Notes: a model not told the origin generated them from the sequence alone. A stretch of DNA of 64,000 nucleotides from CAWIUB01 sp963839995 (GCA_963839995.1 CAWIXH010000016.1:1-64000), one strand, 5' to 3'; shown: positions 25,253 to 35,302, counted from the stretch's first letter. Numbers and translations: made by a program.

Positions 25253-26212
25253 CTAGGCGAGGCGACCGGCCCACAGCAGTGACGCGCCGGCGGCTGCCAG
25301 GGTGAACAGCAGCCCAATCGCGAGGAACCGCCAGCTGATGATGCGCTTGGCCGTCGTATATCCGATCTGCGAGCCGATGTCCTTGTACACCGACTGCAGC
25401 TCGCTCGCGGACGCAGCGGTGTGGAACGAGCCGCCGGTCGACTCGGCCAATGCCCGCAGGGTGGCCTTGTCGGCGGGCACCTGGGCGGTGCCTTCGCCGG
25501 GAATCGTCACGGTGCCGGTGTCGGTGCCGAACGCGATGGTCGAGACGGCGACGCCCGCTGTACGTGCGGCCGCCGCGGCCGCAGCAGGCGTGCGGCCGCG
25601 GTTGTTCGCTCCGTCGCTCATCAACACGATCCGGGCCGGCGCCGGTTTGTCGTCCTTCGCCGTGGTCGCTTTGCTGAAGACGTTGATCGCGTCCAGGCAG
25701 GAGAACACCGCCTCGCCGATCGCCGTGGAGTTCTCCAACTGCAGGCCGTCGATCGCGACCTTGAGGGAGTCCCGGTCGATCGTCGGCGGCACCACGACAC
25801 TGGCGGCGCCGCCGAACTTCACCAGCCCGACGTTGATGCGGGGTGGCAGCAGGTCCATGAACTGCCTGGCCGCTGTTTTGGCCGCGGTGATCCGGTCCGG
25901 GACGACATCCTGCGCCTCCATCGACAGCGAGACGTCCAGTGCGACCATGACGGTGGCCCGGTCGCGCGGCACCCTGACCGCGGCCGTTGGCTCGGCGAGG
26001 CCGACCGTCAGGACCGTCAGCCCGACGAGTAGCAGCGCGAACGTCAGATGCCGCCGCCAACCAGGGCGGCGCGGCGCGACGGTCGACAGCAACGACACGT
26101 TGCTGAACCGGGCCACGTACCTCTTCCGGCGCAGCTGCAGCACGACGTACACCACCAGCGCCACGGCGACCGCCACGAGCAGGAACAGCCACTGCGGGGA
26201 GGCAAAGTCCAT
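25253..26212 (-). CDS. VWA-domain membrane protein (BatA/Rv1481-like)
   Basis: 319 residues. Two N-terminal membrane helices (about 6-25 and 56-74) flank a short loop, then a von Willebrand A domain with an intact MIDAS: DVSLS, Thr in NSTAIGEAVF, Asp in LMSDGANN. One C-terminal membrane helix (about 295-315) follows. It works with the MoxR ATPase and DUF58 protein encoded just upstream; such trios act as envelope-associated chaperone or assembly systems. ATG overlaps the DUF58 stop (TGATG). Confidence 0.92.
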   Translation of the reverse strand: MDFASPQWLFLLVAVAVALVVYVVLQLRRKRYVARFSNVSLLSTVAPRRPGWRRHLTFALLLVGLTVLTVGLAEPTAAVRVPRDRATVMVALDVSLSMEAQDVVPDRITAAKTAARQFMDLLPPRINVGLVKFGGAASVVVPPTIDRDSLKVAIDGLQLENSTAIGEAVFSCLDAINVFSKATTAKDDKPAPARIVLMSDGANNRGRTPAAAAAAARTAGVAVSTIAFGTDTGTVTIPGEGTAQVPADKATLRALAESTGGSFHTAASASELQSVYKDIGSQIGYTTAKRIISWRFLAIGLLFTLAAAGASLLWAGRLA

Positions 26213-27174
26213 CACCGCACCCCCACATGTGCGATCGCGCGGCGGCGGGCGAGCACGAAACGCACGACGTCGGTGAGCCAGTCGCGGTCGGTCCGCAGCT
26301 GCAGATGCGCGGCCCCCGCGTGCCGCAGGGCCGTCGCGATCTGCGCGCGCTGCGCGGCGGCCGCGGTCGCGTAGCGCTGCCGCAGCTCGGGCCGCGAGGT
26401 CTGCACCTCCAGCTGCCGGCCGGTTTCCGGGTCGACAAAGGTCATCAGCCCCGCCGCGGGCAGCTCGAGTTCGCGCGGGTCGAGGATCTCCACGGCCAGC
26501 AGTTGATGCCGCCCACTGAGCCCTCGCAGCGGCCGCTCCCACGCGGGCGGGCCAGACTCATCGTCGGTCAGGAAGTCCGATACCACGACCACCAGCCCAC
26601 GGCGGCGCGGCGGGCGCCGCAGCTGCTCGAGCGCCCCAGCAAGGTCGCCGCGGGTACCCGACCCGGACCGCGGAGTCTCGGCGATCTTGCGCACGAGGTA
26701 TCGGGCGTGCGCGGTGCCGCCGAGCGCCGGAATGCGGAAGGTCCGCTCGCCACTCGTCACGACAGCACCGACCCGGTTACCCATCCGAGCGGTGAGATGG
26801 ACGACCGCGGTGATCGCGGCCAGCACGAGCTCACGCTTCTCCGAGAGGGCAGTGCCGAAGTCGAGGCTCGGCGACACGTCGACAGCGAGCCACGTCTCCA
26901 GCTCACGGTCGGCAATCGTCTGCCGCACGTGTGGGACGGTGGTCCGCGCGGTGACCGGCCAGTCCATCCGCCGCACGTCGTCGCCGGGAAAATACTGCCG
27001 CGACTCGGCTGACTCACTGCCGGGGCCGGGGACCAGGCCGACGTAGTTGCCCTGCAGCAGCCCGTCCAGTTTGTTGCGGACGGTCAGCTCGAGTCGGCGC
27101 AGCAGCGGCTGTGCGGGACTCAGGTCCAAGGACGGACCGTGCGTGGCGTCGGCAGCACGGCCGCGTTCGGTCAC
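26212..27174 (-). CDS. DUF58 domain protein (Rv1480-like)
   Basis: 320 residues from GTG 27174, which overlaps the moxR stop (GTGA); GTG 27189 lies within moxR. The DUF58 signature SRQYFPGDDVRRMDWPVTAR is at about residues 60-80, followed by a VWA-like fold with DVSPSLDFGT and VVVSDFL. No membrane helix. It is a partner of MoxR and the VWA protein in the conserved moxR-DUF58-VWA cassette. Confidence 0.92.
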   Translation of the reverse strand: MTERGRAADATHGPSLDLSPAQPLLRRLELTVRNKLDGLLQGNYVGLVPGPGSESAESRQYFPGDDVRRMDWPVTARTTVPHVRQTIADRELETWLAVDVSPSLDFGTALSEKRELVLAAITAVVHLTARMGNRVGAVVTSGERTFRIPALGGTAHARYLVRKIAETPRSGSGTRGDLAGALEQLRRPPRRRGLVVVVSDFLTDDESGPPAWERPLRGLSGRHQLLAVEILDPRELELPAAGLMTFVDPETGRQLEVQTSRPELRQRYATAAAAQRAQIATALRHAGAAHLQLRTDRDWLTDVVRFVLARRRAIAHVGVR

Positions 27175-28301
27175 GCTGTGCGCTCCCACCCCGGCTGGTC
27201 AGGGGCTGACGGACGGGGTCCGAACAGCTGGCCGGGCTGGTTCGGCGGCTGAGCCTGCTGGACAGGCGGGCCCGCGCGTTGCCGCGGTGCCACTTGCGGC
27301 AGCGGGATTGTCTGCAGCACCCGTTGCATGGCGTGCGCGGCGGGCACGCCGTCGGCGATCGCGTCGTAGGAGAGCACGATGCGATGCGGCAGCACGTCGA
27401 TGGCGACGTCGAGGACGTCCTGGGGCAGCACGTAGTCGCGGCCGCGCAGCAGGGCGATGGAGCGGCCCGCAGCGATCAGACCGAGGCTGGCCCGCGGGCT
27501 CGCGCCGTACGACACCCACTGCGCGACGTCGGGCATGCCGTGCTGACCCGGGTTGCGGGTCGCCAGGACCAGTCGCACGACGTAGTCGACGATCGCGTGG
27601 TGCACGAAGACCCGCGACGCGGTCTGCTGCAGCCGGATCAATTCGTCCGTTGAAATCACGGCCTTGGCGACCGGGGGTTCGACGCCCATGCGGTAGACGA
27701 TCTCCCGCTCCTCGGGCGCGGACGGGTAATCCACGTTGATCTTCATCAGGAACCGGTCGCGCTGCGCCTCGGGCAGCGGATACACGCCCTCGCTCTCGAT
27801 CGGGTTCTGCGTCGCGAGGACGAGGAACGGCGACGGCACCGGATAGCGGGTGCCACCGATCGAGACCTGCCGCTCGGCCATAACCTCGAGCAGGGCACTT
27901 TGCACTTTGGCGGGTGCCCGGTTGATCTCGTCGGCCAGGATGAAGTTGGCGAAGACAGGACCGAGTTCGGTATCGAATCGCTCGGAGCTCGGCCGGTAGA
28001 TGCGAGTGCCGATGATGTCGGACGGGACCAGGTCGGGGGTGAACTGCAGCCGGGCGAACGAGCCATTCACCGTCCTTGCCAACGTCTCGACCGCCAGTGT
28101 CTTGGCCACACCCGGCACACCCTCGAGCAGGCAGTGCCCGCGGGCCAGCAGCCCGACGAGCATCCGCTCGACCAGCCGGTCCTGCCCCACGATGACCCGC
28201 TTGATCTCGAACATGACCCGTTCGAGGGCGGTGGCGTCAGCTGCCGGGGTGTGCACCTGCGAACCGGGAGCGACCGGTTGCGCGGCAGGGGGTTGCGTCA
28301 C
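27171..28301 (-). CDS. moxR: MoxR-family AAA+ ATPase
   Basis: 376 residues from GTG 28301, with GGAGA seven bases upstream; an earlier in-frame start at 28340 is possible. Walker A EGVPGVAKT, Walker B ILADEINRAPAK, sensor-1 segment LATQNPIESEGVYPLPEAQRDRF, and the C-terminal lid with VSYGASPRA are typical of MoxR. The last 50 residues are Pro/Gln-rich and variable. MoxR ATPases help mature protein complexes. Heads the moxR-DUF58-VWA-fabG-fabI-hemH run. Confidence 0.94.
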   Translation of the reverse strand: MTQPPAAQPVAPGSQVHTPAADATALERVMFEIKRVIVGQDRLVERMLVGLLARGHCLLEGVPGVAKTLAVETLARTVNGSFARLQFTPDLVPSDIIGTRIYRPSSERFDTELGPVFANFILADEINRAPAKVQSALLEVMAERQVSIGGTRYPVPSPFLVLATQNPIESEGVYPLPEAQRDRFLMKINVDYPSAPEEREIVYRMGVEPPVAKAVISTDELIRLQQTASRVFVHHAIVDYVVRLVLATRNPGQHGMPDVAQWVSYGASPRASLGLIAAGRSIALLRGRDYVLPQDVLDVAIDVLPHRIVLSYDAIADGVPAAHAMQRVLQTIPLPQVAPRQRAGPPVQQAQPPNQPGQLFGPRPSAPDQPGWERTA

Positions 28302-28428
28302 CTGGATGTCTCCGTATCGCTCGGTTGCGCGTCGCTTCACGGTACGGGACGAACCTGTACGGTGCCCCAGACTGTGCGCCCACCCCCAGCGCGACTTCCT
28401 GCTCGAGGCGACCGCACCCGGAGGAGGG

Positions 28429-29496
28429 TCAGCCGCCGATCGCTGACATTGGCCGTTCGGGCTGCTCGAAGCCCTCCTCGCCGATGCCGTGGCCGGCCTG
28501 CTTGCCGAGCACCGCCCGTCGGATCAGCCCGCCGATCTGCTCGTCCGTGGCGCCTTGGCGCATGGCGTCCCGCAGGTCGGTCTCCTCGCGCGCGAACAGG
28601 CAGGTGCGCAGCTGGCCGTCCGCGGTCAGCCGCAGCCGATCGCACTCGCGGCAGAACGGCCGCGTCACGGACGCGATGATGCCGATTCGCCCTGGCCGCA
28701 TACGCCAGCCTGCCGCCCCCGGCCCGTCGAGCACCTCGAACGACTCGGCCGGCGCCGAGCCGCGGTCGTCCCGGCCCACCGGCAGCAGACGATAGCTCTG
28801 CTCAAGCAGCGCGAGAATCTCCTCGGCGCTCACCATCTGCTGCCGGGACCACGCATGCTGCGCATCCAGGGGCATGTGCTCGATGAAGCGCAGTTCGTAG
28901 CCGGCCCGCAGCGCCCACTCGACCAGGGCCGGTGCCTCGGCGTAGTTGCTGTCCCTGACCAACACCGAATTGATCTTGATCGGGGCGAGCCCGGCGGCGG
29001 CGGCGGCCGCAACCCCGGCCAGCACGTCGTCCAGCCGGTCGCGGCGGGTCAGCGCGCGGAACCGCTCCCGGTCCAGTGTGTCGACGGAGACGTTGATGCG
29101 GTCCAGGCCCGCCTCGACGAGAGAGCCGGCCATCCGGACCAGGCCCAGGCCGTTGGTCGTCAGCGACAGCTCGGGACGCGGATGCAGCTGGCGGAGGCGG
29201 ACGATCACGTCAGGCAGGCTTCGATGCAGCAGCGGCTCACCACCGGTGAGCCGGATGCTCCGAACACCCAAGCTGACGAAGATGCCCGCAAGACGCACCG
29301 TCTCGCCGTCGGTGAGCAGCTCCGGCCTGCGCAGCCAGGGCAGGCCCTCGGCCGGCATGCAGTAGGTGCAGCGCAGCGAGCACTTGTCGGTCAGCGAGAC
29401 ACGCAGATCCGTCGCGACCCGTCCGAAGCTGTCGACCAGCACGGCGTCCGAGCCATATCGGGCGGGCATCGTCAACGCAACGGCGGTGGACACCAT
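28429..29496 (-). CDS. moaA: GTP 3',8-cyclase, molybdenum cofactor biosynthesis
   Basis: 355 residues. The radical-SAM motif is CSLRCTYC, the SAM-binding region LTGGEPLLH follows, and the second [4Fe-4S] cluster cysteines lie in FCRECDRLRLTADGQLRTC. The C-terminus ends in the required Gly-Gly. It converts GTP to 3',8-cyclo-GTP, the first step of Moco synthesis. No other moa genes are near; it sits between ripA-like and moxR genes, which are adjacent in mycobacteria, so it looks inserted. It fits functionally with modABC at 15-18 kb. Confidence 0.96.
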   Translation of the reverse strand: MVSTAVALTMPARYGSDAVLVDSFGRVATDLRVSLTDKCSLRCTYCMPAEGLPWLRRPELLTDGETVRLAGIFVSLGVRSIRLTGGEPLLHRSLPDVIVRLRQLHPRPELSLTTNGLGLVRMAGSLVEAGLDRINVSVDTLDRERFRALTRRDRLDDVLAGVAAAAAAGLAPIKINSVLVRDSNYAEAPALVEWALRAGYELRFIEHMPLDAQHAWSRQQMVSAEEILALLEQSYRLLPVGRDDRGSAPAESFEVLDGPGAAGWRMRPGRIGIIASVTRPFCRECDRLRLTADGQLRTCLFAREETDLRDAMRQGATDEQIGGLIRRAVLGKQAGHGIGEEGFEQPERPMSAIGG

Positions 29497-29531
29497 CCCA
29501 GGCTAGCCCGGCCCCGGCGCCGCGACCGGGA

Positions 29532-30977
29532 TCAGGTGAGCGGCCTGGTGGCCCCGAAGTACCCGGACTCGACCTGGAAGAGCGGCGTTATCTCGATGAA
29601 GGCCCCGCTGAACGGCGCTTGGACGACGTTGCCGTTGCCGATGTAGATCGCGACGTGACCGATCCCGGCGACCGTTCCGTTGTCGCTCCAGAACACCAGG
29701 TCGCCCGGCATGAGCTGGTCCGTCGACGGGTGGAACGACCCAGCCTGGGTGTACTGGCTAGGCGCGTAGTGGTCCATCCGGACCCACGGTCCCCAGGCGT
29801 AGAGCGTCAGCCCCGAGCAGTCGAAGCCGAAGACGCTGGCGTCGTTGCGGGAGTCGAAGTCGACGGCTACGCCGTAGGTGGGGCCGTTGAAGTTGCCGCC
29901 GGCGAAGCTGTAGGGCATGCCGAGGAAGGCGAGTGCGCGGTTCGCGGCGGTCTGCCCGATCCCGGCCGTCCACCCGGCGTTCGAGGTGCGGACTCCACCG
30001 CCCGTCCAGGCCGGACCGTTGCCATCGCCGCCCATGTTCGCGGTGCTACTCGTGTTCACGGTGCTACTCGGCGCGGGTGCCGAGCTCCCCTGGGCCTGTT
30101 GAGCCGCTCGCTGACGGGCGGCGGCCGCCGCCAGCGCAGCCTCACGGGCCCGGCGTGCCGCCGCCGCCCGCGCCGCCGCGATCCGCTCCTGCTCCTGCTT
30201 CCAGGCCACGTACGCCGCACGCTGGTTGTTCAGCGTGGCGAGCTGGCTCCTGGCGCTGTCGAGCTTGGTCTGGTTGGCCGCGAGCTGGTCGTCCAGCTCG
30301 ACCTTCTGCTGACGTGCGGCAGCCAGCGCTTCTTCGGCGGCGGTCTTGGCGGCGTCCGCCGCGGCGGTCGCCTCGGCCTGCCGCTGTACCGCGAGGCGCG
30401 CCGCGGCGTCGGCATTCGACTTGGCCACCGTGGCCCGGCTCAGCTTGCCGATGGCGTCCAGCTGGTGGCTCGCGGAGTACTGCAGGAAGTCGCCTCGCTG
30501 CAACAGCTGATTCGGGTCGGAGGCGCTCAGCAGGTTGCCGGTCATCCCGTCCATCGGTCCGTTCATGTAGGTCGTACGAACGAACTGGCTGAAGCCCTGC
30601 TGTGCGGCGTCGACCGAGGCAGCCGCAGCCTTGACCTGAGCTTGCGCGGCGGCAGCCGCCTCCTGAGCCTCGTGCAGCTTCTGCACGGCGAACGCGTACC
30701 GCTGCTCGGCGCGTTCGGCGTCGGACAGCAGCCGGGCCAGCTGCGCCTGCAGTTGCGCGATCTGCGCTGAGAGCTGCCCCACCTCGGCGGCGAGCGCGCT
30801 CTTGGCCCGCTGGGCATGCTTCAGCTGTGTGTCGGTCGGGTTGGGCGGCGGAGTTCCGGTCGCCTGCCCGGGCGCGACGAGCACGGCGACGACGACCGCC
30901 AGGAGCGCGAGCACTGCCGGCACGACGACACGGCGGCGAGCGCCGGGTCGTGGGCGGCGAAGGCGGCTGGCGAACAC
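29532..30977 (-). CDS. NlpC/P60 peptidoglycan endopeptidase, RipA-like
   Basis: 481 residues from GTG 30977, which gives a normal signal peptide (Arg-rich start, hydrophobic core about 20-38); an ATG at 31082 adds 35 residues with no export signal at the front. A long Ala/Gln-rich coiled coil (about 60-290) precedes a linker and a C-terminal NlpC/P60 domain with catalytic Cys in FGFDCSGLTLYAWG, His in GIGHVAIYIG and GDLVFW. It cleaves the D-Glu-mDAP stem-peptide bond; the coiled coil is the autoinhibitory region in RipA. Divergent from acn, as in mycobacteria. Confidence 0.92.
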   Translation of the reverse strand: MFASRLRRPRPGARRRVVVPAVLALLAVVVAVLVAPGQATGTPPPNPTDTQLKHAQRAKSALAAEVGQLSAQIAQLQAQLARLLSDAERAEQRYAFAVQKLHEAQEAAAAAQAQVKAAAASVDAAQQGFSQFVRTTYMNGPMDGMTGNLLSASDPNQLLQRGDFLQYSASHQLDAIGKLSRATVAKSNADAAARLAVQRQAEATAAADAAKTAAEEALAAARQQKVELDDQLAANQTKLDSARSQLATLNNQRAAYVAWKQEQERIAAARAAAARRAREAALAAAAARQRAAQQAQGSSAPAPSSTVNTSSTANMGGDGNGPAWTGGGVRTSNAGWTAGIGQTAANRALAFLGMPYSFAGGNFNGPTYGVAVDFDSRNDASVFGFDCSGLTLYAWGPWVRMDHYAPSQYTQAGSFHPSTDQLMPGDLVFWSDNGTVAGIGHVAIYIGNGNVVQAPFSGAFIEITPLFQVESGYFGATRPLT

Positions 30978-31180
30978 TGTCCTGGTTCCCCTCGTTCGAG
31001 CCCCGTTCGTGTGCGTGCGCACCTCAGAGTGCCATTCCTGCCTCGCTTGTGCCAGCAGTCCCTGCAGAAACTTGCGCAACATCAGTGCCTAAACCAGGCA
31101 TTTCGCCCAGGAATCGAAACGGCGTCACCACGAGCAGGGTCACGCTGATCCGTCCGGCTACGCTCACCGCAACGGTGATA

Positions 31181-31194
31181 TCTTGACGTCGAGA
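31181..31194. promoter_or_regulatory. Near-palindrome in the ripA-like/acn divergent region
   Basis: TCTTGACGTCGAGA pairs at 6 of 7 positions. It is 33 bp before the acn GTG and embedded in the only intergenic space between two divergent genes. The CGTCGAGA half recurs 24-33 bp before the citrate synthase ATG. The regulator is unknown. Confidence 0.35.
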
Positions 31195-31226
31195 CAATTG
31201 TGCAACGCATTCATGAGGAGCGCATC

Positions 31227-34022
31227 GTGCCCGATCAGAGCAAGGACAGCTTCGGTTCCCGCGATCAGCTAGAGGTCGGCGGCGCGTCCTACGACTTCTT
31301 CCGCATCGACAAGGTCGAGGGTGCCCGGCGGCTGCCATTCAGTCTGAAGGTCCTGCTCGAGAACCTGTTGCGCACCGAGGACGGCAAGAACGTCACGGCC
31401 GATCAGATCGAAGCCATCGCTCGGTGGAACCCGGGTGCCGAACCCGACACCGAGATCCAGTTCACCCCGGCCCGCGTCGTGATGCAGGACTTCACCGGCG
31501 TGCCCGCCGTCGTCGACCTGGCGACGATGCGCGAGGCGGTGCGCGACCTCGGCGGTGACCCCGCGCGCATCAACCCGCTGGCCCCCGCCGAACTGGTCAT
31601 TGACCACTCGGTCATCGCCGACCTGTTCGGTACGCCGGACGCGTTCGAGCGCAACGTCGAGCTCGAATACGAACGCAACCGCGAGCGCTACCAGTTCCTG
31701 CGCTGGGGGCAGACGGCGTTCGACCAGTTCAAGGTGGTGCCGCCGGGCACCGGCATCGTGCACCAGGTCAACATCGAGTACCTGGCCCGCGTGGTGTTCA
31801 CGCGGATTGGCGGTACTGGCAGATTGGCCTACCCCGACACGCTCGTCGGCACGGACTCGCACACCACGATGGTCAACGGACTGGGCGTCCTCGGCTGGGG
31901 CGTGGGCGGAATCGAGGCCGAGGCCGCGATGCTCGGCCAGCCGGTGAGCATGCTGATTCCCCGCGTCGTCGGCTTCAAGCTGACCGGCGGGCTGCCCGAC
32001 GGGTCGACCGCCACAGACCTGGTGCTGACGATCACCGAGATGCTGCGCAAGCACGGTGTCGTGGGGAAGTTCGTCGAGTTCTACGGACCCGGCGTGGCCG
32101 CGGTGCCGCTGGCCAACCGGGCAACGATCGGCAACATGAGCCCGGAATACGGCTCCACCTGCGCGATCTTCCCGATCGACGACGAGACCCTGCAGTACCT
32201 GCGCTTCACCGGACGGCCCGACGACCAGGTCGCCCTGGTCGAGGCGTACGCCAAGGCCAACGATCTGTGGCACGACGTGGCGGCTGAGCCGGTCTTCTCC
32301 GAGACACTGGAGCTGGACCTGTCGATAGTCGAGCCGTCGCTCGCTGGGCCGAAGCGCCCACAGGACCGCGTGCCGCTGCGCTCAGCCAAGACGATGTTCC
32401 GGGCGACGCTCGCCGACTACACGGACGGGGACTCCGTGCAGGATGCCCACGACGAGGCCGAGGACGAGTCGTTCCCCGCCTCCGACGTGCCGAGCTTCAG
32501 CGAGACCGCGACCGTCGAGACCGCGGCCGTCCAGTCCGCTGCGAACGGTGCGCACGGTCGAAGCTCGACGCCCACGCCGGTGACGCTCGCCGGCGGCACC
32601 GAGGTCGTGCTCGACCACGGCGCGGTTGCCATCGCAGCGATCACGTCGTGCACGAACACGTCGAACCCGTCGGTGATGATCGGCGCGGCGTTGGTCGCGA
32701 AGAAGGCCGTTGAGAAGGGGCTGAACCGCAAGCCCTGGGTGAAGACCACACTTGCGCCCGGCTCCAAGGTGGTCATGAACTACTACGATCGCGCGGGGCT
32801 CACCCCCTACCTCGACAAGCTGGGCTTCAACCTGGTCGGCTACGGCTGCACAACCTGTATCGGCAACTCCGGGCCGTTGCCCGACGAGATCTCCGCCGCG
32901 GTCAACGAGGCCGATCTCGCCGTGGTCAGCGTGCTGTCCGGCAACCGCAACTTCGAGGGACGCATCAACCCAGACGTCAAGATGAACTACCTCGCGTCTC
33001 CCCCGCTGGTCGTCGCGTACGCGCTCGCCGGCTCCATGGACATCGACATCACGACCGAGCCGCTCGGCACCGAGCTGGACGGCCAGCCCGTCTACCTGCG
33101 CGACATCTGGCCGACCGCACAGGAGATCCAGCAGGTCGTCAACGAGGCCATCGCCAGCGAGATGTACACCAGCGACTACGCCGACGTCTTCGCCGGCGAC
33201 GAGCGGTGGACGAGCCTACCTACCCCTGAGGGCGACATCTTCGAGTGGGACGCTGCCTCGACGTACGTTCGCAAACCGCCTTACTTCGAGGGTATGCGGC
33301 GTGAGCCAGCGTCAGTAACCGACATCCGCGGGGCGCGGGTACTAGCCAAGCTCGGCGACTCGGTCACGACCGACCACATCTCACCGGCCGGGTCGATCAA
33401 GCCCGACTCACCGGCCGGCAAGTACCTGACCGAGCACGGCATCGAGCGGCGCGACTTCAACTCCTACGGCTCGCGCCGCGGCAACCACGAGGTGATGATC
33501 CGCGGCACCTTCGCCAACATCCGGCTGCGCAACCAGCTGGCCCCCGGGACGGAGGGCGGGTTCACCCGGGACTTCTCGCAGCCCGGGGCGCCGGTCACCG
33601 CGATCTACCAGGCCTCGGTCAACTACACCGCGGCCGGGACGCCGCTGGTCGTCCTGGCCGGCAAGGAGTACGGGTCCGGCTCGTCGCGGGACTGGGCGGC
33701 CAAGGGCACCGCGCTGCTCGGCGTGCGCGCGGTGCTCGCCGAGTCCTACGAGCGCATTCACCGGTCGAATCTGATCGGCATGGGGGTGCTGCCGTTGCAG
33801 TTCGCCGACGGCGACACCGCCGAATCGCTCGGACTGACTGGCGAGGAGACGTTCAGCATCACCGGCGTGGCGACGCTCAACGACGGCAGCACACCGCGCA
33901 CCGTCACGGTCGTGGCGGACGGCACGACGTTCGAGGCCACGCTGCGCATCGATACCCCCGGCGAGGCAGACTACTACCGCCACGGCGGCATCATGCAGTA
34001 CGTGCTGCGAGCGCTGCTGTAG
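31227..34022 (+). CDS. acn: Aconitate hydratase, AcnA type
   Basis: 931 residues from GTG 31227 with GAGGAG 6-11 bases upstream. Cluster cysteines are in SCTNTSNPSV and GYGCTTCIGNSGP; substrate-contact segments include GTDSHTTMVNGLG, SRRGNHEVMIRG and KEYGSGSSRDWAAKG. A Ser/Ala/Glu-rich insertion near residues 400-455 lengthens it compared with E. coli AcnA, as in other actinobacteria. It isomerises citrate to isocitrate with a [4Fe-4S] cluster and is therefore a client of the suf genes. Confidence 0.97.
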   Translation: MPDQSKDSFGSRDQLEVGGASYDFFRIDKVEGARRLPFSLKVLLENLLRTEDGKNVTADQIEAIARWNPGAEPDTEIQFTPARVVMQDFTGVPAVVDLATMREAVRDLGGDPARINPLAPAELVIDHSVIADLFGTPDAFERNVELEYERNRERYQFLRWGQTAFDQFKVVPPGTGIVHQVNIEYLARVVFTRIGGTGRLAYPDTLVGTDSHTTMVNGLGVLGWGVGGIEAEAAMLGQPVSMLIPRVVGFKLTGGLPDGSTATDLVLTITEMLRKHGVVGKFVEFYGPGVAAVPLANRATIGNMSPEYGSTCAIFPIDDETLQYLRFTGRPDDQVALVEAYAKANDLWHDVAAEPVFSETLELDLSIVEPSLAGPKRPQDRVPLRSAKTMFRATLADYTDGDSVQDAHDEAEDESFPASDVPSFSETATVETAAVQSAANGAHGRSSTPTPVTLAGGTEVVLDHGAVAIAAITSCTNTSNPSVMIGAALVAKKAVEKGLNRKPWVKTTLAPGSKVVMNYYDRAGLTPYLDKLGFNLVGYGCTTCIGNSGPLPDEISAAVNEADLAVVSVLSGNRNFEGRINPDVKMNYLASPPLVVAYALAGSMDIDITTEPLGTELDGQPVYLRDIWPTAQEIQQVVNEAIASEMYTSDYADVFAGDERWTSLPTPEGDIFEWDAASTYVRKPPYFEGMRREPASVTDIRGARVLAKLGDSVTTDHISPAGSIKPDSPAGKYLTEHGIERRDFNSYGSRRGNHEVMIRGTFANIRLRNQLAPGTEGGFTRDFSQPGAPVTAIYQASVNYTAAGTPLVVLAGKEYGSGSSRDWAAKGTALLGVRAVLAESYERIHRSNLIGMGVLPLQFADGDTAESLGLTGEETFSITGVATLNDGSTPRTVTVVADGTTFEATLRIDTPGEADYYRHGGIMQYVLRALL

Positions 34023-34161
34023 CTGCGGTCGTAACAAATTCGTCTCGAATCCAGTCCGTGAGCCGTACCAGGCGATAAGTTCACGCCGACAACATTCGCG
34101 TCAGTCGCCGGCCTGCGTTATCAAGGCGCTGTCGGCTCCCACCCGGAAGGCGGTACAGCAC

Positions 34162-35295
34162 ATGCGCAAAAGCGCACTCGGCATCATCGTCGCTGGGCTC
34201 GCCGCATCGCTCGTGATGAGCGCATGTAGCTCCAGCAAGAAGTCGACAGGATCCACATCCGGCGCCTCGGCGGGCGGCGGCGGCAGCAGCTCGGCCGCCG
34301 GCGGCGCCGGAAAGGTCGGCGTGATCCTGCCCGACGAGACCTCCTCACCGCGCTACATCACCTACGATGCGCCGCTGCTGAAGAAGGCCTTCGCCGACGC
34401 AGGTATCACCGCCGATATCCAGAACGCACAGGGCGACAAGACGAAGTTCGCCACGATCGCCGACTCGATGCTTCAGGAAGGCGTTCAGGTGCTGATTCTC
34501 GACGGCCTGGACAGCCCCTCGGCCGCCCAGGTGGAACAGAAGGCCAAGGCCGCCGGCGTGAAGACGATCGACTACGACCGGCTCACCCTCGGTGGCACCT
34601 CGGACTACTACGTGAGCTTCGACAACGTGCAGGTCGGCAAGCTGCAGGGCCAGGGCCTGGTGGACTGCCTGACCGCGGCCGGCACGAAGACGCCGGCCGT
34701 CGCCGAACTGAACGGTTCCCCCGACGACAACAACGCCACGCTGTTCGCCCAGGGCTACAACTCAGTCCTCGACCCGAAGTACGCCAGCGGCGACTACACG
34801 AAGGCCGGCAACCAGTCAGTTCCGATGTGGGACAAGGACAAGGCCGTGACGATCTTCCAGGGCATGTTCACCGCGGCGGGCGGCAAGATCGACGGCGTCC
34901 TGGCGGCGAATGACACCCTCGGCAACGCGGCCATCACCATCCTCAAGCAGAACGGCAAGAAGATCCCGGTCACCGGCCAGGACGCCAGCGTCCAAGGTTT
35001 GCAGAACATCCTCGCGGGCGAGCAGTGCATGACGGTCTTCAAGGACGTCAAGCTCGAGGCCGATGCTGCTGCGAAGTTGGCCATCGGGCTGATCAAGGGT
35101 CAGGACGCCGCCTCGCTCGGGGTGACGGCGACGAGCCACGACCCGACGGGCAAGCGTGACGTCCCGTCGGTCCTGCTGAAGCCGGTGACGATCACCAAGA
35201 GCAACATCAAGACCGTCACCGACACCGGCGAGGTCAAAGTGGCCGACGTCTGCAAGGGGTACGAGGCGCAGTGCACGGCAGCGGGTATCAGCTGA
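34162..35295 (+). CDS. xylF: Xylose-type sugar ABC transporter substrate-binding lipoprotein
   Basis: 377 residues. Signal peptide with lipobox VMSAC (Cys about residue 22) and a Ser/Gly-rich linker. The periplasmic-binding type 1 fold has GVILPDE, ...VQVLILDGLDSP, TIDYDRLTLGGTSDYYVSFDN (in part) and AANDTLGNAAI, resembling XylF. It probably binds xylose or a similar pentose. GGAAGG precedes the ATG. An inverted repeat separates it from the ATPase gene. Confidence 0.9.
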   Translation: MRKSALGIIVAGLAASLVMSACSSSKKSTGSTSGASAGGGGSSSAAGGAGKVGVILPDETSSPRYITYDAPLLKKAFADAGITADIQNAQGDKTKFATIADSMLQEGVQVLILDGLDSPSAAQVEQKAKAAGVKTIDYDRLTLGGTSDYYVSFDNVQVGKLQGQGLVDCLTAAGTKTPAVAELNGSPDDNNATLFAQGYNSVLDPKYASGDYTKAGNQSVPMWDKDKAVTIFQGMFTAAGGKIDGVLAANDTLGNAAITILKQNGKKIPVTGQDASVQGLQNILAGEQCMTVFKDVKLEADAAAKLAIGLIKGQDAASLGVTATSHDPTGKRDVPSVLLKPVTITKSNIKTVTDTGEVKVADVCKGYEAQCTAAGIS

Positions 35296-35302
35296 CGCAC
35301 TG

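Noticed and set aside
30978..31226. Cyclic di-AMP (ydaO-type) riboswitch before the RipA-like hydrolase
   Set aside because: Such riboswitches precede actinobacterial wall hydrolase genes, so I looked, but the conserved core and junction sequences are not there.
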